Below, in pieces: positions 31,691 through 42,100 of a stretch of 64,000 nt of DNA (positions within the stretch are counted from its first letter, which is position 1; each line of letters starts with the position of its first letter). Under the pieces are notes generated by a model. The model had not been told where the DNA came from, did no database searches, and saw nothing but the letters and a program-made list of their open reading frames with translations. The stretch is from IMG/VR virus record IMGVR_UViG_3300035698_010970, positions 1 through 64,000 of that record. One strand, 5' to 3'. Both the position numbers and the translations under genes were made by a program. Source of the stretch: a virus.

Positions 31691-34600
31691 TTACGGTCTC
31701 ACGATTTCAAGGCCAATCAACCCGCGAAGGCTCGATGTGTCCGCGTCAGGCCCAGCGCCCACGAAGTTGAGTGTAGCACCGGCGGCTCGGATAACGACTC
31801 GAACGAGAACGGGAACCTCTCCTTGAGAGTTGCTCTGGAAAGCAGCTTGAGGGCCTACGTTCACAAGCACATCAGCATACACGTGCCCATAGCGGGCTTC
31901 GATGCCATTCACAGTCTGAGTCGGGTCCACGACTTGGCAACCAGCCCCGTCAGTCATGGGATCTTGCTTGGAAGGGCCTTGACCATCAACGCGACCTACA
32001 TCCATCCAAGCCGTCAGACCTGGAACCTTGGCCAAGATGGCAACTTCCGCCGAACCGGGGCCCGGAGCAGCGTAAGAGAAGTCGCTCAAAGCTAATCCAT
32101 GCACCCGAAGCTTGAACTGCGAAGCTCCGACCATGTTTGCTACGATGGGCGAGGCATCTCTGGAGAACCCAAGATCGAGAACTCGAAGGTACTCCCTTTG
32201 AGGGTCCGCGACGCCAACATAGTTGGGTTGAGGAGTTGTCACATCGCCAACCGGAAAAGAAGGCCGGTGACCTGCGGAGTAGTCTGTCTCGGGATACCGG
32301 AGGAGTCCTCGGGAAGGGGCAGGACCTACTCCTGCAACATCAACCAAAGGTCTCCGCTCAGGGAGCCCGCTAACCTGAAGCTCGTCTGCTACACCGACAA
32401 ACGTCGAGAGGTCCTGCGTATGGAGAGCACCTTGCACGAAAGAGACCGCAGCAAAGGCCACATTCCCTCCGACTCTCACAGGAACCTCCAAGAAACCGCT
32501 CAGACCGAAAGGAAGCCCCGGACCTACGAGGTTTCCTCGAATGCCGTCGTAAGTGGGATCGAGCGCGCCTCCATTGAAGGCTCCTAGATCCCAACGGTAG
32601 ACCTCGTCCAAAAACCGTTCTTCTGTATCCTTGAGAGCGGTTTCCAAGTTGGCTCGTGCCACACCAGCAGCCAAGGTCAAGAAGTTTCCGTAGCTACCAA
32701 GGTCGTCCGTAGGGTTCTGAGACGTGCTGTGGTACAAGACGTTGCTCGCAGCAATTTGGTCGAAGTCCACCAAGCCCGCTGAGGTCGCGGGCAAGAGATT
32801 GCCAAGAGGCTTCTTCCACCATCCGATAAGGCGAGAGTTGGTCGAGAACTTCGGAGTCTCTTGCGAACCAACAAACGTCATAGGATCTCCTGGGAAGATT
32901 TGAAGGTCGGCACTCTCTCCAGGAATGGGGCCGTTAACTAGGCTGAAAGCTCCATGCCCGCTCTGCGAATCTAATTCATCATAGCGGAAATCGATTCGTG
33001 TGCTGTCTGTTCCTGTGCGGACAGTCCCTGCAAAGGATGAGGTTGCTGCGGGAGGTGTAACCGTCTCTCCGTAGTTTCCGAGATACAGGAAGAAGGGGGC
33101 ATCATGGTCGAGCCCAGGACTGATCTCCGAAGCTGTTGCAGAACGACCAAGACGGTAGGAGTTGTTCCAGGTATTATCTAGCTCCATGACTAGACTGGAA
33201 ACGGTCCACTCGCTTCCCGCAGTGCCTGGAACCCAGTACTGAACTCCAGACACAAACACGACCTCGTCCTGTGTCACGACAACATCGTAGGTAGTGGTCA
33301 GAGGGTTGACGACCTGGTTGTCTCCCTCAGGGTCCTCAAAGACTGCGGCTCGAAGAACGTGGTAGCCAGGAGCCGTCGTCGGAGGCACGACCGAAGCATT
33401 GACAATGTTGTCCACACTCTCTGGGTTCGCATAGTCTGTCAACGACGCAGACCACAGAGCGTAGCCGTTAGCGACGTCGTCTGGCATGACCCCATCTCGG
33501 GTGAATGCCTCGAAGTCCGACTCTCTTCGAAAGTGAAGAAGCAAGAAGCTACCTTGCTCGATAGGGTCCGGAGCAATAGGAGTGTTGCTCAAGAACTCGA
33601 ACCTGTGACGGTAACGAGCCACTTGAAAGTTCCAATAGTCCTTGCCCAAGCCGGCGTAGTTACCCGCTTGAGTCAGTGCGGTTAAGTGGCTCAAAGCCAC
33701 CGAGGGCTTGTTGAAGTACCTGAACTTTTCCGCGGCAGGAGTATAGGGCAACCCTGTGACTCCCCCAAAGCCGTCATCCGTGTCGCTGTAGTCCGTGAGA
33801 TACGGCAGACGGTAGCGAAAGAAATTGTTGTCGTTGGCTGCAAAGGGGAGGCTATCATCGCGCCCTCGACCCGCAGTTGTCGAGCCAAGGATGGGGATAC
33901 CGCCTGCCACCGGAGCGACTCCCGCCGTTGGGTCCTGACCCAAACGCACCTGACCCGCACCAGGTTCTGCCGCAAAAGAAAGTGCAGCGCCTGTGCCTTC
34001 CGCAAGCGCCGTGTGCAACTCTCGCAGCTGGTACTGACCCGAAGCCCGACCTGGGAAAGAGTTAAGATCCGGATCGCCCTCATTGAAGATGCCTCCGGGC
34101 TGTCCGTCACACTCTTCCGTGATACCTTGACCAAGCACAATCGCAGCAAGACATCGGTCAAGCAGAGGTTGAGCTAGGAACTCTGGAATGCTGCCATCGG
34201 CAGGCCAGTGGAACAGTGCTAGGACTCCCCGATCCGAAGGATACACAACTCCCGAAACAACATTAGGAGTGAAGGACCCTCCTCCCCCAGGCACAACTCG
34301 CATTGTTTCGATCACAGGGTTGTTTGCTGTCGGTGGTCGAGTGAACCCACCCTGATTCGTTTGACCTCTCCCTCCACCAGTATAGGTGGGGTCTCCCGTG
34401 CCTGCAGGATCAAGGTTGAAAACCGGGTCCGTTGCGGGGTCGTTGCCGATCGGGTTGAACGGAGGATGAGGGCTCGCTACGTCCGGCCGGTAATAGTAGT
34501 AGGGGTAAATGTCCTCATCCGTGTTTGGATCATTGGAATCCGGTGAGGAGACATTTCCTTTTGCGAGCTGACCTGCATCTGCCAACTTCAGGGATCCCCA

Positions 34601-34912
34601 ATCGGGAATCCCGCTGACAGGCAGCGTACTGCCAACATTCGAAAGGTGGTTCCCTACCGTGGGAGGGCGAGGAGGAACTAGGCCACCTAGCTCATCAAGG
34701 TTTCCTTGAACGTTGGTTCCATCGAAGACTCCTCTCGAAGTCGTCGAAGAAGTGGCTGACGCTGGGTGGGCATTAGCAGGGTTGTTGATGTGCGCGTTGG
34801 CTCCCGCATTTCCCGAAGAGGAGAGGTCTTGCGTAAAGGAGTTGGCATCAACACTATTCTGGTTGGCCTTACCTGTGCCGGTTCTGACGTCGTTTTCACC
34901 GTTGCGAGGCAT
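31691..34912 (-). CDS. Large tail fiber-like protein (1073 aa)
   Basis: The N-terminal 60 residues are Asn/Ser/Ala-rich and probably disordered (QDLSSSGNAGANAHINNPAN). GTNVQGNLDELGGLV, a common tail-fiber-like turn, and a Pro/Gly/Tyr segment (DIYPYYYYRPD) follow. The rest is beta-rich. No catalytic motif. Three nucleotides from the 1150-aa gene. I cannot name the family. Confidence 0.68.
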   Translation of the reverse strand: MPRNGENDVRTGTGKANQNSVDANSFTQDLSSSGNAGANAHINNPANAHPASATSSTTSRGVFDGTNVQGNLDELGGLVPPRPPTVGNHLSNVGSTLPVSGIPDWGSLKLADAGQLAKGNVSSPDSNDPNTDEDIYPYYYYRPDVASPHPPFNPIGNDPATDPVFNLDPAGTGDPTYTGGGRGQTNQGGFTRPPTANNPVIETMRVVPGGGGSFTPNVVSGVVYPSDRGVLALFHWPADGSIPEFLAQPLLDRCLAAIVLGQGITEECDGQPGGIFNEGDPDLNSFPGRASGQYQLRELHTALAEGTGAALSFAAEPGAGQVRLGQDPTAGVAPVAGGIPILGSTTAGRGRDDSLPFAANDNNFFRYRLPYLTDYSDTDDGFGGVTGLPYTPAAEKFRYFNKPSVALSHLTALTQAGNYAGLGKDYWNFQVARYRHRFEFLSNTPIAPDPIEQGSFLLLHFRRESDFEAFTRDGVMPDDVANGYALWSASLTDYANPESVDNIVNASVVPPTTAPGYHVLRAAVFEDPEGDNQVVNPLTTTYDVVVTQDEVVFVSGVQYWVPGTAGSEWTVSSLVMELDNTWNNSYRLGRSATASEISPGLDHDAPFFLYLGNYGETVTPPAATSSFAGTVRTGTDSTRIDFRYDELDSQSGHGAFSLVNGPIPGESADLQIFPGDPMTFVGSQETPKFSTNSRLIGWWKKPLGNLLPATSAGLVDFDQIAASNVLYHSTSQNPTDDLGSYGNFLTLAAGVARANLETALKDTEERFLDEVYRWDLGAFNGGALDPTYDGIRGNLVGPGLPFGLSGFLEVPVRVGGNVAFAAVSFVQGALHTQDLSTFVGVADELQVSGLPERRPLVDVAGVGPAPSRGLLRYPETDYSAGHRPSFPVGDVTTPQPNYVGVADPQREYLRVLDLGFSRDASPIVANMVGASQFKLRVHGLALSDFSYAAPGPGSAEVAILAKVPGLTAWMDVGRVDGQGPSKQDPMTDGAGCQVVDPTQTVNGIEARYGHVYADVLVNVGPQAAFQSNSQGEVPVLVRVVIRAAGATLNFVGAGPDADTSSLRGLIGLEIVRP

Positions 34913-34915
34913 AGC

Positions 34916-37900
34916 TTAGTCTCCGTTTCCTACTAGAAGTAGAAGGCCCCTGGTACGGTACACGCCAACGCATGCCCGGTTGTCATTCTCCACATCGAGA
35001 AACTTGACGGTGTTGTCTGCATCGAGTTCTGCCCACCGAGTGATTACGACCAGGAGTAACTCGTCTTTTCGGAAAAGGGCAGAATCCTGCTTGGACCGTG
35101 CCAAGAGTGGGAAGAACACTTTGTGACGGTTGAGGCCACTGAGAGGCTGTGCAAAAGCTGACGGACGATACGTGGTCTCGTTGACCACGGGATACGCAAC
35201 CCGGAACTCCGTATCCTGGATCGGAGTCTGGTTCACGTTGACTCCACCCAAGGTGTAGTTCTTCGTTCCGTCGGCCGGGATGTTGGGATGCAAAGATAGT
35301 AATCCCGTATCAGCATCGAAGTCGTCGATCGAAATCTGGGCAGAAGATACGAAGTACCACTCGCCGGGAAATTCTTGGCCAGGTGCGGGAGGGTTCGTTG
35401 AGCTGCTCTGGTCGTTGACCGGGATTTGGTCAAGGGGTGCTGCGTATGGGTACGAGGAGTCCACGGTGCCCATACCTGCGGTGCCTGTCCATAGCTCCTG
35501 AGACATCACCAGAGGTTCCACGGCCAGCTCAGCGGGCAGAGGAGCCCCAGCACCCATGTAGGGGAAACTCGTCACTGTGGTAGACACTACGCCCTCTTTG
35601 GTGCCAGCTGTTTGAGGCGCGTTTGAGCGATAGTAGACGCCAATTTGGTATCCTGCTCCGGCAGGTCCTGCTTGTGGGATCGCATCTTGCGAGAAGTACC
35701 CGACTGCAATTTGGGTCTGCCCAGCTCCAGACAAAGGAAGAGCCGGGGCAAATCCGGAGTTTCGTAGCTGAACGAATCGACTAGAGCTTCCGTACTCTGT
35801 GTTGCCATCATCCACAACGCGCCCACCAGCATCGTTCTGATCTATCACGCTTATGGGCTGAACAAAAGACCCCCAAGACCGTCGAGGCAACACGAAGGAA
35901 AGGTTGTCTCGACTCACGAGTGTCTCAGGTGTGACAGACCCGATGGGTGCTCCGTTGTTGCCACCGCCCCCCGAGGGATCATTGGACACGTACTCAAGAG
36001 CCACTTCTCTAAAACCTGCACGGAAGGAAGGCTGAAGGGGGCTCTCCATATCGAGAGGCCGCTGAGCCAGCGAGCTATCGTTCTCGACGAACGGACCAAA
36101 AGGGTAAACGTCTGTTGAGGCATTGCTGACCTCAAGGTCGGGGGTGTTGGTGATCCCGTTGCCCGCAGGGTAGGTAATTTCTAGCTCGATGAAGATGCGA
36201 CGTTGAGAGCCCTGATCTCCAACAGCCAGGGACCCCACCATACCAGCCGTAGGGCCAGGAAGGCCCTGGTTGACTTGGGCGTTGTTCGTATCTAGCTCGA
36301 TGGAGACGTGCTCAGTGCCCAAGCCTTGGATCACAGACGCCTGCACGTCTTGCGAAACGGCAGACGTGAAGTTTCCATCATCGTGGAAAGCCGTCAGTAC
36401 GTTGGTGATCTGAGTTCCTGCCGGCATGAAGTCGAAGATGTTTCCCGTAGGAAGATTGGCATCGGACAACAGGTAGTTTCCAAGCGTCGAAGCGTTGAGG
36501 TTTGCCAGGTCGAGGTGCAACACATCTTGCTCGGCCCAACCGAAGAAGGCTCCCGCATACCCTGCACGCTCCACGTATTTGCCAGGGTTGGCAACCTGTG
36601 TGTCGTTGGGGCGGAACTCGAACACCACACGCTCTACGACAGACTGATCTGCGAATCGTCGAGCTACGTGGTCAAAGTTTCGAACGGTTTCCCCGTTCGT
36701 GGTGTTGCCCGACAACGGAGCAACACCGTCTAGTCCCGGAGGGTTGGTCTCTGTGCGTCCAATCTGGTCGCACACCAAGAACTGTGTCGAGACATCTCCT
36801 GTTCCGTTCCCCAGCACCTGCTTCGTTGAGGTATCAATGGCCCACGTACGGTAGTTGCCGTCAAGCAGAGACTTCATTTGATGCTGAAGCTCCGCAGCAA
36901 GATCTACCCCATTTAGCATCACGTGGCGTCGAAGATCAAGAAGATCCGTGTCGACGATAGCGTCGGCAAAAGCGCTGTCGGGGCGGTCCGACTCGCCCTG
37001 GTCCACGATCCCATAAAGGGCGCTATTCGAGAACGCGGCATGGTCATGAGGAAGGGCACCATTGGTGTTGTTGGCTGGGCTCCACCCGGCTCCGGCTCCC
37101 GCGTTGTAGGCATCGTTTCTACGGAAGGCAAATGCGATGGGAATGGCGTAGACAAAGCCATCAACTGAGCCCAACGCGTTGGCAGAAGCCAGCGTGCCAT
37201 CTCCAGCGATGAACAAACCGTTGTCTTGCTTCCCGTATCCGATGCCTACTCCTGCAATCTGGTCCCGAGCGTCTGAGTTGCCTACAACAGACGTTAGATC
37301 CGCAGGAACGAAGGGGAAGCTCGCAACGGGGCTTCCTTGTGATCCCTGAGCCAAGATTGACGGGTTGCTGAAGCCATCAGGTTGCGTGCGGAAGTTGACA
37401 CCCTCTGCTACACCTGTAGCACGAATACGGTACTGAACCTGCACCCGACGAGCAGACTCGGCAACAAGGTTCGGGTCTGCCAAGTCGTCGGGTAGGGCGA
37501 CTGCTGGGGAGGACTGCACATTGCCGTGACGGTAGACGAGATTTTGGCCCGGCTTGTTCGCAGTGTCGCTACCACCCGAAAGCGTTGCACCCGAGGGGAT
37601 GATGACCGCTGGAATGGAGGAAGCCAGTGTGATGGCGTTCCCGACTGCACCCGAAGCCAGAGCAATGACCGTAACGATAGGGCCATTCACTTGGGCTCGT
37701 GCCGTTGGAACAAAGGTCGTGATGGCCGAGGCTAGCTCGATGGCCGTCGCAGGAGCGGAGCCAGCGATCAGGAATTCGTTGGGTACAGGAACGCCCGCAG
37801 TTGCCGTAAGGACGACGCCGTCAACCGTGACGGTGTCTCCGGGGTTGATTGACAGAGGGCTTCCCACTTGGAACGTTCCCGTTGCTGTCGGACTTGCCTG

Positions 37901-38368
37901 AACTTGAGCAAGCCAAACTTCTAGGAAAACGAAGTCCGTACGCTTGAAGCTGGGCGGAGTGCCGTTGAACGTCGTAGGAGGATCTAGCTGGATGAGGTTG
38001 TCCCCTGCCGTATCAGTGTTCGTGAACTCGATGTCCACGACATAGCCCGCAACAAGGGCTTGACGCCTCCGCATGTGGAAGGTGTCGGCTATGAAGTCGG
38101 GGTTGAGTGCGGGGCCTGCGAGCCATGGAGCATCGTAAGAGAAGTCTCCGTACGAGTCTGCCCGAGTCTGCCCACGCAACCATCCCGAATGAGACTGATT
38201 GCAGAGCAGGAGATCCTTGATTGACTTGCGAAGATCTTGGTCAAGGTTCAGTTCGGAGTCTAGAACAGGTCTTCCACTCTGGTAAACCACAGACGCGTAT
38301 CCCGTTTCTCCAGGAGGGAGATAACGAGACACGGCTGAGCCAGGGAAGTATCTGTTTCTAATGGGCAT
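34916..38368 (-). CDS. Tail/baseplate protein, DUF4815-like N-terminus (1150 aa)
   Basis: Paralogue of the 1875-aa protein by its N-terminus: SVVYQSGRPVLDSELNLDQD, SHSGW and TDFVFLEVW. It starts MPIRNRYFPGSAVSRYLPPG. The body is beta-rich with sequence such as VRRVQVQYRIRATGV, also shared with the 1875-aa protein (RVQIQYRLRVV). Start ATG at 38366-38368. The shared N-terminal part may dock both proteins to the same place in the tail. Confidence 0.75.
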   Translation of the reverse strand: MPIRNRYFPGSAVSRYLPPGETGYASVVYQSGRPVLDSELNLDQDLRKSIKDLLLCNQSHSGWLRGQTRADSYGDFSYDAPWLAGPALNPDFIADTFHMRRRQALVAGYVVDIEFTNTDTAGDNLIQLDPPTTFNGTPPSFKRTDFVFLEVWLAQVQASPTATGTFQVGSPLSINPGDTVTVDGVVLTATAGVPVPNEFLIAGSAPATAIELASAITTFVPTARAQVNGPIVTVIALASGAVGNAITLASSIPAVIIPSGATLSGGSDTANKPGQNLVYRHGNVQSSPAVALPDDLADPNLVAESARRVQVQYRIRATGVAEGVNFRTQPDGFSNPSILAQGSQGSPVASFPFVPADLTSVVGNSDARDQIAGVGIGYGKQDNGLFIAGDGTLASANALGSVDGFVYAIPIAFAFRRNDAYNAGAGAGWSPANNTNGALPHDHAAFSNSALYGIVDQGESDRPDSAFADAIVDTDLLDLRRHVMLNGVDLAAELQHQMKSLLDGNYRTWAIDTSTKQVLGNGTGDVSTQFLVCDQIGRTETNPPGLDGVAPLSGNTTNGETVRNFDHVARRFADQSVVERVVFEFRPNDTQVANPGKYVERAGYAGAFFGWAEQDVLHLDLANLNASTLGNYLLSDANLPTGNIFDFMPAGTQITNVLTAFHDDGNFTSAVSQDVQASVIQGLGTEHVSIELDTNNAQVNQGLPGPTAGMVGSLAVGDQGSQRRIFIELEITYPAGNGITNTPDLEVSNASTDVYPFGPFVENDSSLAQRPLDMESPLQPSFRAGFREVALEYVSNDPSGGGGNNGAPIGSVTPETLVSRDNLSFVLPRRSWGSFVQPISVIDQNDAGGRVVDDGNTEYGSSSRFVQLRNSGFAPALPLSGAGQTQIAVGYFSQDAIPQAGPAGAGYQIGVYYRSNAPQTAGTKEGVVSTTVTSFPYMGAGAPLPAELAVEPLVMSQELWTGTAGMGTVDSSYPYAAPLDQIPVNDQSSSTNPPAPGQEFPGEWYFVSSAQISIDDFDADTGLLSLHPNIPADGTKNYTLGGVNVNQTPIQDTEFRVAYPVVNETTYRPSAFAQPLSGLNRHKVFFPLLARSKQDSALFRKDELLLVVITRWAELDADNTVKFLDVENDNRACVGVYRTRGLLLLVGNGD

Positions 38369-38444
38369 CTAGGACGCTTTCTTCTCTTCTCTTTTGCGGG
38401 AGGACGGGTTTGTCAGTCTCGCATGAGGGACAAGTTAACATAAG

Positions 38445-39092
38445 TCAAAATGAAATTCGCCAAGTTATGCTCAAAATTGCAGTCGCTGGCTTTACAACGG
38501 CTCCAAAGGTGAGGTGATTAACCTCGGAATCGTACTGTGAAACATCGATGGTCGGATCATAGGGTTGACCCCCTTGTCCGGATGTGTTCGGATTAGGGTT
38601 GGTGATGGCGGCGTTCGCAGAGAGAGTGGAAAGAAGCGCCATCTCGTTGAGGGGTCCAACAGCTTCGCTCTCGTTGAAGACCGTGGTGAAGTCCACCACG
38701 TTCGTAGCGATCGAAGAGGCCGCGCCTTGAGCATCACGGAACGTGGTGTTCTCAAAAGCCTTGCGAGCAATCTCTTGGTTGAGAGATCTCTGCTGATTCG
38801 AGGGCGTGTCAGGGTTGAGAACGGCACCCAAAGCCCCCGTCCCCACGGCAAGCATGTTGATCCCGTGCGCGGGTTCCGCATTATCCTTGCAGAGACGAGC
38901 AACAAGGATCCCAGCATCAAGCGTGATGATGTTGTCCTTCTGCCACTCCACGAGGCTTTCTCCAGAACGAGCGTCCCGCATATCGAAAAAAACGGTTCCG
39001 TGAAGTTGGACTCCCGTTTCCCGATATCCGGTATGCAACCCCAGAGCAACGGCTGTGTTGGCTCTCTTCATGTGTTCTCGTCCGCGCATCAA
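38445..39092 (-). CDS. Tail-associated protein, 215 aa
   Basis: Reads HGTVFFDMRDARSGESLVEW, KDNIITLDAGILVARLCKD, INMLAVGTGALG and ends in strands (LTFGAVVKPATAILSITWRISF). This mix of an opening beta strand with a conserved GTVFFD and AVGTG resembles small structural tail proteins. A later Met (HMKRANTAVAL) is a possible start. The 76-nt gap after it shows no convincing promoter. Confidence 0.65.
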   Translation of the reverse strand: MMRGREHMKRANTAVALGLHTGYRETGVQLHGTVFFDMRDARSGESLVEWQKDNIITLDAGILVARLCKDNAEPAHGINMLAVGTGALGAVLNPDTPSNQQRSLNQEIARKAFENTTFRDAQGAASSIATNVVDFTTVFNESEAVGPLNEMALLSTLSANAAITNPNPNTSGQGGQPYDPTIDVSQYDSEVNHLTFGAVVKPATAILSITWRISF

Positions 39093-39135
39093 GCTCTCCG
39101 CTGCTGTTTGAGGAATACCATAGGCCAGATACCGC

Positions 39136-42100
39136 CTATGGAAAGCTTATTCCGGCTGTGAAAAATAGGGTCGTGGAAACCAAAGTTCCTGTGTCGTACA
39201 TGACCCCAACGACGCCCCATCCAACAATACCGGGAGTCCCAGGTACAGGCGGGGATGTGACGCTCGAAGCGGTAAACGGAGGATAAAGGAGCGCTTCGGA
39301 GAGGTCCCCACCCAGAGGAGCTGTGCCGCCACTGGCCATGAGGAATCCTCCGGAGAGCGCTGCTCCAGATCCAGCTCCCGCGGCTCCAGGAGAGCCTGGA
39401 GTGCCGTCTGAGAGGAAAAAGCCACCTGTTTCTGTGAACGCTAGGCCACTGAAGCTGAGGTCTCGAAGACCTGCAAGCTTGCTCTGATCATCGCAGAACG
39501 AGGAGAGCTGCCCCGACAGACCTCCGTTGTCGACCTCCAAGAATTTCAGGTCTTCGTAAAAGGCATCAGAAGGGACATTCGCAAATTGTACCGTGCGATA
39601 CGGGCTGTTGTCGATCGTGTCGGGATCACCGGAGATATCTGTAGGATCTTCGACAACCGTACCAAAGATTGCTTCTGCAAGGGTCTCGCAGATCCTGCTC
39701 TTGGGGACAGGAGGCGTTCCTTCGTTGAGAAGCGTGACGCCACTGAGGAGGGGCTGCGTGTTTAGGTACGTACAGGTGACGGGTTTGCCCGGCGCAAACG
39801 TAACCGTGACAGGGATGTTGATCAGGTTTTGTTCAAGCTCGATCTGCTCGAAGTCACCTTCGTCTGAAGGGTCTCCCCCAATAGCGCTGAACAGGACGCC
39901 ATTATCCAAGTCGTCTATTAGGACGGGGGGCCAAAGGAAGACACCATCATTGAGGGTAACGGTTTGGGACGTTAAATCCAGCGTGAAGCTATCGGGGAAG
40001 AGTGTTGCGGTGGATCCGTCGAAATTCGTGTATGTCAGCGAGAAGACACGGTCTGCCGTGATCCCTCCGGCCTTGAGAGAAATGGTCTGGTTGTCGAGGG
40101 AGGTAACAACCAGTGTCTCAAACGTTGTGTCTTTGGTCAGCTCACCGCTGTTGATCACATTCCACTGGTTTAGCACCATGTGGTGGGGAGCAATGAGGGT
40201 CTCGTCAGGGTATTGGTATATCCGATACCGAACATCTTCCCACCTTTGCTGCGTAACTGAGGCAGGATCAAGGGCGCCAAACGCTACGAACCCGATAGGA
40301 GAGCTGTCTCCAAGTCGTGGAAGGTCTTGGTACTCCACGTTGATCCAGCCAGCACTTGGCTCAGTGATCTGCGTCGCAAAATTGCCCGAGAAGAAGGGAG
40401 GAGGAGGCAAATCCGGACGGATAATCGTCACGCCCCAAGTCGGATCGCGATGGATACGGACCTGAATATCCGCTGTCCAGTCCATGGGCTCGATAGCGGC
40501 ACCCAAATCAGAGTTGGAGAACATCAGAGCATCCGTACGTGGAAGCTCCCAGTTGTCGATATTCGACAAGTCTCCGCCCAACCAAACGCCCAAAGTTCGA
40601 AACACGTTAGAGGCAGGGAGCGTTGAGACGGAGAAGGACCCCAGAGCAACACTCGCCTCCGTCGAGCTACCCGTGAGCCCGAAGAGGACCTGGTCATCCG
40701 TAGGCGTAACCGTGAAGTTTGCACCGTATGCGACGACCCCCAAAACTAGGTCATCAATGACCACCGTCACGGAATCTGTTGACGGATCGATGAGGGCACG
40801 GTAGGTGTGCTCGCTACCGTCAGCAAAATCAAAGCTGAACGCGGAAACCTCCACTCCGCTATCGATATCGAAGAGCACGACCTGTGCTGGGAGAATCCCG
40901 ACAGGTATGTGTAGTTTGATGCCTACTCCTCGTGCTGATCCCGGGGGTCCGGCATCCGTTCCCCACAGAATGCCCGTGTCTCCCGTCAAGTCCGAAGTTA
41001 TCGCCGAGTCTACGCGAATACGAGCTTCGAGTATTCTTCCGCCTGAAGGTAGAAGCTCGGCGAAGTAGTCAGAGAAATTGGCGGTGTAAGAGAGGGATTC
41101 TCCAGCAACCTGCCCGAACTGGATGACTTTCCCTTGAACCCGCTCAACCGTCAAAGAACCGCTCTTGACCCACCCCTGAGAAGTTGGATCGCCCGGAAGG
41201 AGAAGACCGGAAAGCGATATAGAGGGGAGATCCGTGACCAGGCGACGCTCTGTAGCCGTTTCTTCGTACAAGACGGTCGAGAGGCGAACTTCTCGCTCTC
41301 CATCTCGGACAATGATCTGAGCATCTCCCGATCCCTGTGTGCCAGACTCCACTCGGAAAATGGCATCCAGATCCAGACTCTCCGTCTTATCTAAGAACGC
41401 CTCAAGTCGAGCATAACCAAAGGAGAGATCGAGCCCCTCTACTCCAGGCATGTTGTTCGACGCAACGCTCTTGAGAAGGAGAGCATCTCCTGACGAATCG
41501 ATTTCGGAATATCCGAACCCTTGAGTCACGAACCAGACGTTATTCAGGTGCTCCTCGGGAAGCTCCGTCATGTCTGCTTCCGCAACAATGCCTTTAAACT
41601 TGAACGTGGACAAGTCCGGCTCTAGGCTGTACTGGACAAAGCTCCAAAGGCTGTTGCTAGCAGCTTGGCGGTCGAGATGGCCAAAGAACACTTGACCTCT
41701 ATCGGAAGTCGGGAAGGTTAGGACAGAGTTCGCAGGAATAGCGAACTTCGGTGCTCCATCCAAGGTCAAAGATAGACCTGTGAGGCTTCCTCCCAAGAAG
41801 AGTTGAGCAAAGCCAAGAGGGGAACGCTTCCGGTCATTGCGGATCGCAAGACGATACGTAAAAGGTTGCGTTCCCTCTACCCCTCCATCCCATTTGACCT
41901 CGAAGTAGGCTGGGAAGAATGTATTCCCAAAGACGGAAGGGTCTTCAGGGAAGGTGTTGTCGGAAGTTAGCGTAACCGTCGACACGCCATCAGAACCGTC
42001 CAAGATGTTTTGGATCGTGTATACGCCGGCTTGCGTGCCTTCTAAAATTTGAAATCGCTGGTCAAGGGGCCCAGTCTCTGCGCACTTCCGACGGACAAAG

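Noticed and set aside
38369-38444. TTGACT on the minus strand as a promoter before the 1150-aa tail gene
   Set aside because: No acceptable -10 at proper distance; TTGACT overlaps the preceding stop codon, and the 29-bp element is absent.
39593-40465. Plus-strand frame of 290 codons inside the giant adhesin gene
   Set aside because: Antisense shadow; no motif and no plausible upstream signals.
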